From NCBI GenBank assembly GCA_964397485.1, contig CAYNHT010000004.1, positions 1 to 64,000 on the forward strand: 64,000 bases of DNA, in the 5' to 3' direction. Position numbers and translations under genes: made by a program. The notes under the pieces are model-generated. The model saw only the letters and a list, made by a program, of their open reading frames with translations. It did not search any database and had not been told where the DNA came from. The first letter of the stretch is position 1, and each line of letters opens with the position of its first letter. Shown one piece after another: positions 52,946 through 61,072 of the stretch. The stretch is from CAYNHT01 sp964397485. GTDB lineage: Bacteria; Bacillota_I; Bacilli_A; RF39; UBA660.

Positions 52946-55537
52946 TTAATTTGTTGGGGTTATCGACATATCAAAATTACGTAACTCATATATTGCAAAA
53001 CCTGCTTGAGTTCCTGTTATATCTTTATTAGTAGTAAAAATTATACTTTGAATTTTATGCTGCTTTGGTTTTACCGTAATATAGAATACAGGATAAGTTG
53101 AATCAGCTAAAATTCCATTAGTCTTAATAATATCAATTGGATTAGAATAATGATTAGCTGGTGTATAAAGAGAGTTTGATACAATTACTAACGGTTCTAA
53201 ATATCCACTATCAACGCAATCTTCAATACTAGCGACATATCCATCTTCAAATTTTATTTTAAAATTACTAACAGTTACACTTCCACTATTATATAATCTA
53301 AAAAACATTTGATTCCAATTTAATTTGTTATCAGGCTCATTGTCAACTAAATATTCGCGTTCTCCAGCAAATACCTGTTTAACATTACCAACTTTTTCAA
53401 TGTTAGTTAACATTTTACTATCATCACTATTAAACGGTCTTAAACATTGACCATAATCATAATTATTATTACCAATTGTTTCAAATGAACTACACCAACC
53501 TTTTAAATCTTTGGTTGGATCATTGCTTGTATATATATTATCGTAGTTCATACTTATATCACTTCCATAATTAGGTTGTATATTTTTTAATTTTTCAATT
53601 AATACTACAGGTTCTTGGAAAATTTTAGATAAATTTAAATTACTATCATAACTAACCAACATAGCATCACTATGTCCTTTGTTAAAGTTTTTTAAATCCA
53701 TATTAGAAGAATAAGTACTTCCTGATACTATATATTGACCATTACCTGCTTTTATCATATTTCTAAATTTTTCACTGTTATCTCCACCAAATACTTTTTT
53801 AGAAATTACATTTCCATTAGTTATATTATACTTTACAATAATTGCATTACTATATCCTTCATTGGATTTAGATATTCCAGTCATATCTAAATCGGATGAT
53901 TTGCTATACCCTATTACTACAACTTCGTTATTGTCGCTTTTTTCTATTGCATAAAATACGTCATCATTACTTCCTCCAAATGAATTTTTCCACAAAACCG
54001 TATCTAAATTTTTATTATATTTTATTATTACAGCATCTACATAACCATTACTTGCCTTACTTAATCCGGACATATCCATATTATTAGCGGCACTTTGACC
54101 AACTACTATGTAACCGTCTGATACTTCAATAACATCATAAAAATAAGTGTGTCCATCACCACAAAAAGTATTCTTTGTTAATATATCTAAACTACTATTG
54201 TATTTTACAATTATACCAATGTAATTAAAATTGCTTGGACATGTTGTTCCAGCCATATCACCATTTACTGAAGCTGAATTACCTACAACAATATAATTAG
54301 AGTCAGCTGAAGCTAACAGACTTTGATATGCATCAGCGGACGCCCCACTAAATATATGATGATCTATTATATTTAAATTTAAATCATATGACATTATTAT
54401 TGCATCCAAACTACCAGGAACAGCTGGTCTTACTAATGAAGCTACATCTCCATCAAATGTAGAAGACAGTATATGGCCAACTACTACAATCTTATTTTCT
54501 TGATTAATTACTTTTATAAATGTTTCATAATTATTGTTTGATGAACCAAAAACTTTATTAATAATTACTTCACCTTGCTTATTGTATTTAACAATAACCG
54601 CATCACTCGGACCACCTTTATAATCAACTATGTCACCGTCACTACTTGCCGTTGTACCTACAGCAATATAACCGTCCACCGTTTCTACAACTGAATTAAA
54701 CGAATCCTCATTGCTTCCACCATAGTTTTTACTCCATAGGACATTGCCTTGATTATCAAACTTTACTATAATGGCGTCAAAACCACCATTATTACCGGTC
54801 CCATATTTTGTTATTACTTCAGAATTACTTTTACCAACTGCTATATATCCGCCATCACTTGTTTCTTTAACATCATTAAATTCATCAAGATATTTACCAC
54901 CATAACTTACATAATGACTCGCAAATGTTGAGGCATCAAGTAGACAATCTACATAAGCATTATAACCATAACTATCAGCACCAACTTTCTCAATCTCTAC
55001 ATAACCTACACAACGATTTGTTAAATCAGTTGGGATTCTTATCTCAGCAACTTTTTCTTCATCAATTAATAAGTTAAGATCAAGCATTGTTGTTTCACCA
55101 ATCTCAGTTGGCAAAGTAACATTCATACTTTTGGCACTTGCAACCATTTTCTGTTGGTACCATTTAAATGAATCATTATCATAAAGTTGTAACGAATAAT
55201 TAACTATCCCATTTTCCTTATAAATTAATACTTTTGTTTCATCTGGTATTTCTTGATTATTTAAAGGGTTTAAAATTTTTCCCCTTAAATATCCCGTTTC
55301 TTTTAATCTTCCTACTTCAACATAAGTTGTATCTCCTTCCCATACTAACTCATCATTATATTTAAAATAATATAATTCGGCTGATTTGGCAACCATGTCT
55401 CTTTGTCTGTCATAGACTCCACCTTTACTTCTATCAATAATATTCATTATTATTGGGGTTGCTATTAGGGCTATGATTGCAAGAATCACTATTACTGCAA
55501 GTAACTCTATTAAAGTAAATCCTCTTTTCTTTTTCAT
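52946..55537 (-). CDS. Giant prepilin-like surface protein with seven-bladed beta-propeller, family B
   Basis: 863 residues from the ATG at 55537 (GAAAGGTAG precedes it); a start at 55597 would overlap the promoter. MKKKRG/FTLIELLAVIVILAI is a class III signal with Glu5, continuing IALIATPIIMNIIDRSKGG. A head with Cys in NRCVGYVE and YVDCLLD follows. Seven repeats of about 60 residues with a DA(I/V)I(V/I)K(Y/F) strand form one propeller (about 235-640), and a C-terminal beta-rich cap (GWCSS...YGQCLRPF, FKIKFEDGYVASIED) ends IYELRNFDMSITPTN. Inferred role: surface-exposed ligand-binding fibre or anchored adhesin. Confidence 0.88.
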   Translation of the reverse strand: MKKKRGFTLIELLAVIVILAIIALIATPIIMNIIDRSKGGVYDRQRDMVAKSAELYYFKYNDELVWEGDTTYVEVGRLKETGYLRGKILNPLNNQEIPDETKVLIYKENGIVNYSLQLYDNDSFKWYQQKMVASAKSMNVTLPTEIGETTMLDLNLLIDEEKVAEIRIPTDLTNRCVGYVEIEKVGADSYGYNAYVDCLLDASTFASHYVSYGGKYLDEFNDVKETSDGGYIAVGKSNSEVITKYGTGNNGGFDAIIVKFDNQGNVLWSKNYGGSNEDSFNSVVETVDGYIAVGTTASSDGDIVDYKGGPSDAVIVKYNKQGEVIINKVFGSSNNNYETFIKVINQENKIVVVGHILSSTFDGDVASLVRPAVPGSLDAIIMSYDLNLNIIDHHIFSGASADAYQSLLASADSNYIVVGNSASVNGDMAGTTCPSNFNYIGIIVKYNSSLDILTKNTFCGDGHTYFYDVIEVSDGYIVVGQSAANNMDMSGLSKASNGYVDAVIIKYNKNLDTVLWKNSFGGSNDDVFYAIEKSDNNEVVVIGYSKSSDLDMTGISKSNEGYSNAIIVKYNITNGNVISKKVFGGDNSEKFRNMIKAGNGQYIVSGSTYSSNMDLKNFNKGHSDAMLVSYDSNLNLSKIFQEPVVLIEKLKNIQPNYGSDISMNYDNIYTSNDPTKDLKGWCSSFETIGNNNYDYGQCLRPFNSDDSKMLTNIEKVGNVKQVFAGEREYLVDNEPDNKLNWNQMFFRLYNSGSVTVSNFKIKFEDGYVASIEDCVDSGYLEPLVIVSNSLYTPANHYSNPIDIIKTNGILADSTYPVFYITVKPKQHKIQSIIFTTNKDITGTQAGFAIYELRNFDMSITPTN

Positions 55538-55568
55538 ACACTTTACTACCTTTCTATTATACATATAA

Positions 55569-55597
55569 ATAATAACACACCTGCTGTTTTTCGTCAA
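55569..55597 (-). promoter_or_regulatory. Family B promoter (gene at 52946)
   Basis: Minus-strand TTGACG (55592-55597) and TATTAT (55569-55574) with a 17-nt spacer, matching the other family B promoters. Confidence 0.65.
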
Positions 55598-55631
55598 TTA
55601 AATGTATATACATATATATTGATTGAAAGAA

Positions 55632-55652
55632 AAAAAGAGTTAAACTCTTTTT
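55632..55652 (-). terminator. Terminator of a family B gene
   Basis: AAAAAGAGTT-A-AACTCTTTTT at the end of the gene at 55651. Confidence 0.7.
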
Positions 55653-58251
55653 AATTGGTCGGTGTTATTGACATATCAAAATTACGCAATTCATATATTT
55701 GTAACCCGTCAGTGTTATTAATAATTTGACGATTAGAAGTAAAAATTACACTGCTTAATTTTGATTTTTTAGGCTTTATTTTTATATCTATATTTGGATA
55801 ATTTCCGACTCCTGTAGTTCCTCCCGTATTAATAATATCCAATGAGTTAGGAAAGAAATATGTAGTTGAGTTTAATAATAAAGAGGATACAACAACCATT
55901 GGCTCAATATAATTATTAGCTAATGCATCGCTAATACTAGCTACATAACCGTCTTCAAATTTAAGTTTCAAATTTGAAATCTCAATTGTATTTCCACCAC
56001 CGCTTAAAAAATACAAATATATTCTATACCAATTATAATTGTTGTCTGGTTGTTTTTCTATTTCATATTCGTGTTCTCCTGCATATACAACTTTAAAATT
56101 AGAAGTATTTTCACCATTAGTTAAAAGTCTAATATCATCATTATTAAATGGGAATAAACAATAACCATAATTATGATTAATATTAGGAGCATAATTAGTT
56201 CCAGAACTACACCAGTTGCCAATATCAACACTAGGATTATTAGATGTATATACATTGTCATAATATGAAGAAATTTCAGTACCGTAATTTGGAACAATCG
56301 TTTTTAATTTATCAATTATCACAACTGGTTCTTCGAACGTTTTAATTAGGTTCAAGTTACTATCATAACTGACTAAGATTGCATCTCTATGTCCTTTATT
56401 AAAGTTTTGCAAGTTATAATTATTTGAATATGTTCCACCTGCTATAACATATCTATTATTATCATTTCTTATAATAGCATTAAAAGCATCACTATTACTT
56501 CCACCGAAAACTTTCTTTTGCAATACATTTCCACTTCCATTATATGTAACTAAAAATGCATTACTATATCCACTTCCTGATACAGTTATACCATTCATAT
56601 CCATATCTTCTGATTTACTATATCCAACAACAGCAAATTCCTCATTACTAATTTTTAATATATCTCTGACATAATCTTCATCCGAACCACCAAAACTCTT
56701 TTTCCAAACAATATTTGATAAGTTTTTATCATATTTAACTATGATACCATCATATATTTCAGAATCTGTTTTACTCAAGTCAGTCATATCTCCATTAATA
56801 GAAGCGCTATATCCCACTGTAATATATCCATTATCAACTTCAATTGCACCATTAAATAGTTCTGACTTACTTCCCTTGAAAGAATTTTTATATTCTAGAT
56901 TACCATTACTATCATATTTTATGATTATCGCATCGCTATCTGCATAGGTAGTATCATATGCTAATCCAAGCATATCGTGGTCAAATGAACTCGAACCACC
57001 AGTAACAAGATATCCATTATCACTTGTTTGCATTACGGTGTTAAAGTTTTCATAATATGTTCCTGAGAAAAAACTTCTCCATACGGTATTAAAATTATTA
57101 TCAAATTTAATAATTATACCGGCACTTCTCGTTCCTGGAGCAGTAACACCTGTCATATCTCCGTCTTTCACTAAGATACATGAACTTCCTACAACAATAA
57201 AACCATCATTAACTTTAATAATATCTCTAAATGCATCAGTTCCATTTGTACCAGATGAACCATAACTTATTTTATTAACAACATTACCACTTAGATCATA
57301 TTTAACTAAAATAGCATCATCAGTTCCACCTTTATATATACCTTCTAAATCTACATCATTTGAATTAGTATATCCAACTGCAACATATCCGTCAGTAGTT
57401 ACAGCAACTGCACGAAAATAATCATGACTAGTACCACCAAAATTTTTGCTCCATTCAACATTACCTTGACTATCAAATTTAACAATTATTGCATCATATT
57501 TTCCTTTAGTAGTATTTCCATATTTTGTTATGACTTCAGAATTACTCTCTCCTACTGCTATATATCCGCCATCAGCAGTTTGTTTAACATCATTAAACAC
57601 ATCTAAGTATTTTCCACCATAACTGACATAGTGACTTGCAAATGTTGATGCATCAATTAAACAGTCTACAAATGCATTATACTCATAATTGTTATTACCA
57701 ATTTTTTCTATTTCTACATATCCTACACAACGATTTGTTATATCGGTTGGTATTCTTATCTCGGCTGATTTTCCCTGATTAATTAACGTATTTAAATCAA
57801 TAGTTGTTGTTTCTCCAACTTCGGTTGGTAGAGTGATATTCATGCTTTTCACACTTTCTACCATTTTTTGTTGATACCACTTAAATGAATCATTATCATA
57901 TAACTGTAACGAGTAATTTACTAGCCCGTTTTCCTTATAGATTAATACCTTTGCATCATCTGGGATTTCTTGATTATTTAATGGGTTTAAGATTTTCCCC
58001 CTTAAATATCCTGTTTCTTTTAATCTTCCAACTTCAACATAAGTTGTATTCCCTTCCCATACCAACTCATCATTATATTTAAAATAATATAATTCGGCTG
58101 ATTTGGCAACCATGTCTCTTTGTCTATCATAAACTCCGCCCTTACTTCTATCAATAATATTCATTATTATTGGGGTTGCTATTAGAGCTATGATTGCTAG
58201 AATTACTATTACTGCGAGTAATTCTATTAATGTAAATCCTCTTTTTTTCAT
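55651..58251 (-). CDS. Giant prepilin-like surface protein with seven-bladed beta-propeller, family B
   Basis: 866 residues with the same plan: MKKRG/FTLIELLAVIVILAI signal, Cys-containing head (NRCVGYVE, FVDCLID), seven propeller repeats and the cap ending IYELRNFDMSITPTN. The head is almost identical to its paralogues, while repeats 3 and 4 (FFSGTYYENFNTVMQTSDNG, YADSDAIIIKYDSNG) are unlike theirs. The cap differs in length (an FLSGGGNTIEISNLKLKF segment). It has its own promoter and terminator. Confidence 0.88.
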   Translation of the reverse strand: MKKRGFTLIELLAVIVILAIIALIATPIIMNIIDRSKGGVYDRQRDMVAKSAELYYFKYNDELVWEGNTTYVEVGRLKETGYLRGKILNPLNNQEIPDDAKVLIYKENGLVNYSLQLYDNDSFKWYQQKMVESVKSMNITLPTEVGETTTIDLNTLINQGKSAEIRIPTDITNRCVGYVEIEKIGNNNYEYNAFVDCLIDASTFASHYVSYGGKYLDVFNDVKQTADGGYIAVGESNSEVITKYGNTTKGKYDAIIVKFDSQGNVEWSKNFGGTSHDYFRAVAVTTDGYVAVGYTNSNDVDLEGIYKGGTDDAILVKYDLSGNVVNKISYGSSGTNGTDAFRDIIKVNDGFIVVGSSCILVKDGDMTGVTAPGTRSAGIIIKFDNNFNTVWRSFFSGTYYENFNTVMQTSDNGYLVTGGSSSFDHDMLGLAYDTTYADSDAIIIKYDSNGNLEYKNSFKGSKSELFNGAIEVDNGYITVGYSASINGDMTDLSKTDSEIYDGIIVKYDKNLSNIVWKKSFGGSDEDYVRDILKISNEEFAVVGYSKSEDMDMNGITVSGSGYSNAFLVTYNGSGNVLQKKVFGGSNSDAFNAIIRNDNNRYVIAGGTYSNNYNLQNFNKGHRDAILVSYDSNLNLIKTFEEPVVIIDKLKTIVPNYGTEISSYYDNVYTSNNPSVDIGNWCSSGTNYAPNINHNYGYCLFPFNNDDIRLLTNGENTSNFKVVYAGEHEYEIEKQPDNNYNWYRIYLYFLSGGGNTIEISNLKLKFEDGYVASISDALANNYIEPMVVVSSLLLNSTTYFFPNSLDIINTGGTTGVGNYPNIDIKIKPKKSKLSSVIFTSNRQIINNTDGLQIYELRNFDMSITPTN

Positions 58252-58283
58252 ATGTCAACTACCTTCCTTATCATTACATATAA

Positions 58284-58312
58284 ATAATAACATAACCATA
58301 TTGTTTCGTCAA
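58284..58312 (-). promoter_or_regulatory. Family B promoter (gene at 55651)
   Basis: Minus-strand TTGACG (58307-58312) and TATTAT (58284-58289), 17-nt spacer. Confidence 0.65.
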
Positions 58313-58333
58313 TTATTAGTATACAGATAAATG

Positions 58334-58356
58334 AAAAAAGAGTTTGAAACTCTCTT
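58334..58356 (-). terminator. Terminator of a family B gene
   Basis: AAAAAGAGTTT-G-AAACTCTCTTT overlapping the stop codon of the gene at 58356. Confidence 0.7.
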
Positions 58357-60908
58357 TAATTTGTTGGTGTTATTGACATATCAAAATTACGTAATTCGTA
58401 AATTGATATTCCCCTATCAGTTCCCGTTACATCTCTATTAGATGTAAAAATAAAACTATCTATTTTCTTTTGTCTAGATTTTAAATTCATATAGAAAACA
58501 GGGTAAGAAGAGCCATCTATTTTTCCATCTGTAAATAAAATATTATTTAGATTGTTGTAAGTTCTATCACTGTATGGAGGATATGTAAGAATATTCGAAA
58601 CCACAACTAGAGGTTCAATATACCCGTCACTAACACTTTGTTCTATACTACCTATATACCCATCTTCAAATTTTATCTTAAAACTACTTAATTCTGTATT
58701 GTCATTTTGCATCCTAAAATATAGTTGATACCAATTAGTTTTAACATTTGGTTCATTGATTATAGGATATTCATTTTCACCTTGATAAATTATTTTAAAA
58801 TTCGGATTGTTTTCGATGTTATTTAATAACTTCATATCATCAGAGTTAAATGGTCTTAAACACTGACCATAAGGATAATTACTTTCTCCATTTGGCAAGT
58901 AATTGCTACACCAACCGCTTAGATCAACTTCTGGATTATTGCTAGTAAAAATATTTGAATAATTTAAACTAGTATCAGTTCCATAGTTAGAAACTATTGT
59001 TTTTAATTTTTCAATTATAACAACAGGTTCCTGAAATATTTTTGACAAATTAAAATTCATATCATAACCTACTAGAATTGCATCACTATGCCCTTTATTA
59101 AAGTTTTTTAAATATCCGTCACTAGAGAACGTTTGCCCAGCTAATATAAATCTATTACTACTAGTCTTGATAATACTTCTAAATATATCACTGTTGTTTC
59201 CGCCGAAGATTTTTTTAGAAACAATACTTCCATCAGTAATGCTATATTTTACAATAACAGCATTACTGTAACCATCTTTCGATATAGCTAGTCCACTCAT
59301 ATCCATATCTTCAGACTTACTATACCCTACCGCTACTACCTCATTCGCATTAACAGAAGTAACAGCATAAAATACATCATCATTACTCCCACCAAATGAC
59401 TTTTTCCATATTATATTTTGTAAATTTTTATCATATTTAACAATTACTGCATCATTGTAACCATTACTGGCTTTACTTAAATCTGTCATGTCTAAATCAA
59501 ACCCATTTGAATGACCTACAACTATATAGCCATCTGATACCTCAACTATATCATTAAAAGCACCACGACTATTATTACCACCATAAAATTCCATACTTGA
59601 TACCATTTCCATATCGTTATCTAATTTAAATATATATGATGTATATCCACCTTTATATGTTGCTACTCCGATATACCCATTATCTGTAGCAATAAATTCT
59701 TTAAAATCTCTATAACTGTGAGCATTATGAAATTTAGTTGTCAATATATTAAAGTCAAAATCCATTGTCATAATAATAAATTGAAAACGCCCACCTTCAT
59801 ATATAGCATTTAGATAATCTCCGTCCTTGGTATATATATCAGCATTTCCTGATATTATAAACTTATTGTCTTTTATCATTATGTGGTTAAAACTTTCACC
59901 ACCATCTAGGTTTGTTCCACCATAAGTTCTTTTGTATACTACATTTCCTTGTTTATTAAACTTGACAATTATAGCGTCTGTCGGACCTCCTTTGTAATCA
60001 TCTATATCGATGTCTTCACTAGATGTAGAACCTACTGCTACATAACCATCAGCTGTTTCTAAAACTGAATTAAAAATGTCATTATTGCTTCCACCAAAAT
60101 TTTTGCTCCAAAGAACATTACCGTTTGAATCAAATTTTACGATTATCGCATCATACATTCCATTATTACCAATTCCATATTTTGTAATAACTTCCGAGTT
60201 ACTTCTTCCAACCGCTACATAACCACCATCAGTTGTTTCTTTTACATCATTAAATTCATCAAGATATTTACCACCATAACTAACATAGTGACTTGCAAAT
60301 GTTGATGCATCTAGTAAACAATCTACATATGCTTCATATGCATAATTATCATTACCTATCTTTTCTACTTCAACATATCCTACACAACGATTTGTTATAT
60401 CGGTTGGTATTCTTATTTCTGCTGCTTTACCTTCGTTTATAAGAGTATCCAAATCAACTGTTGTTTTTTCTCCTATTTCAGTTGGTAATTCTATATTCAT
60501 GCTTTTGACGCTTTCTACCATTTTTTGTTGATACCACTTAAATGAATCATTATCATATAATTGAAGTGAATACTTTACTATACCGTCTTCTTTATAAATT
60601 AGTACTTTTGTTTCATCTGGTATTTCTTGATTATTCAAAGGATTTAATATTTTTTCTCTTAAATATCCTGTTTCTTTTAATCTTCCTATTTCAACATAAC
60701 TTATATCATCTTCCCATACTAACTCATCATTATATTTAAAATAATATAATTCAGCTGATTTGGCAACCATATCTCTTTGTCTATCATAGACTCCACCTTT
60801 ACTTCTATCAATAATATTCATTATTATTGGCACAGCTATTAGGGCTATGATTGCAAGAATCACTATTACTGCTAAAAGTTCTATTAACGTAAATCCTCTT
60901 TTTTTCAT
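58356..60908 (-). CDS. Giant prepilin-like surface protein with seven-bladed beta-propeller, family B
   Basis: 850 residues: MKKRG/FTLIELLAVIVILAI signal (ending IAVPIIMN rather than IATPIIMN), Cys-containing head, seven repeats and the cap ending IYELRNFDMSITPTN. Repeats 3 and 4 are the most divergent of the set (RFQFIIMTMDFDFN, YTSYIFKLDNDME), lacking the usual DAI strand, whereas repeats 1, 2 and 5-7 match the paralogues closely. It has its own promoter and terminator. Confidence 0.88.
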   Translation of the reverse strand: MKKRGFTLIELLAVIVILAIIALIAVPIIMNIIDRSKGGVYDRQRDMVAKSAELYYFKYNDELVWEDDISYVEIGRLKETGYLREKILNPLNNQEIPDETKVLIYKEDGIVKYSLQLYDNDSFKWYQQKMVESVKSMNIELPTEIGEKTTVDLDTLINEGKAAEIRIPTDITNRCVGYVEVEKIGNDNYAYEAYVDCLLDASTFASHYVSYGGKYLDEFNDVKETTDGGYVAVGRSNSEVITKYGIGNNGMYDAIIVKFDSNGNVLWSKNFGGSNNDIFNSVLETADGYVAVGSTSSEDIDIDDYKGGPTDAIIVKFNKQGNVVYKRTYGGTNLDGGESFNHIMIKDNKFIISGNADIYTKDGDYLNAIYEGGRFQFIIMTMDFDFNILTTKFHNAHSYRDFKEFIATDNGYIGVATYKGGYTSYIFKLDNDMEMVSSMEFYGGNNSRGAFNDIVEVSDGYIVVGHSNGFDLDMTDLSKASNGYNDAVIVKYDKNLQNIIWKKSFGGSNDDVFYAVTSVNANEVVAVGYSKSEDMDMSGLAISKDGYSNAVIVKYSITDGSIVSKKIFGGNNSDIFRSIIKTSSNRFILAGQTFSSDGYLKNFNKGHSDAILVGYDMNFNLSKIFQEPVVIIEKLKTIVSNYGTDTSLNYSNIFTSNNPEVDLSGWCSNYLPNGESNYPYGQCLRPFNSDDMKLLNNIENNPNFKIIYQGENEYPIINEPNVKTNWYQLYFRMQNDNTELSSFKIKFEDGYIGSIEQSVSDGYIEPLVVVSNILTYPPYSDRTYNNLNNILFTDGKIDGSSYPVFYMNLKSRQKKIDSFIFTSNRDVTGTDRGISIYELRNFDMSITPTN

Positions 60909-60940
60909 ATGTCAACTACCTTCCTTATCATTACATATAA

Positions 60941-60969
60941 ATAATAACATACCGATATTGTTTCGTCAA
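60941..60969 (-). promoter_or_regulatory. Family B promoter (gene at 58356)
   Basis: Minus-strand TTGACG (60964-60969) and TATTAT (60941-60946), 17-nt spacer. Confidence 0.65.
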
Positions 60970-60990
60970 TTATTACTATATAGATAAATG

Positions 60991-61014
60991 AAAAAAGAGT
61001 TTGAAACTCTTTTT
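60991..61014 (-). terminator. Terminator of a family B gene
   Basis: AAAAAGAGTTT-G-AAACTCTTTTT. It abuts the ancestral stop codon at 61013-61015, not the present stop at 61073, showing that the gene once ended there. Confidence 0.75.
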
Positions 61015-61072
61015 AATTTGTTGGTGTTATTGACATATCAAAATTACGTAATTCGTAAATTGATAAACCGTC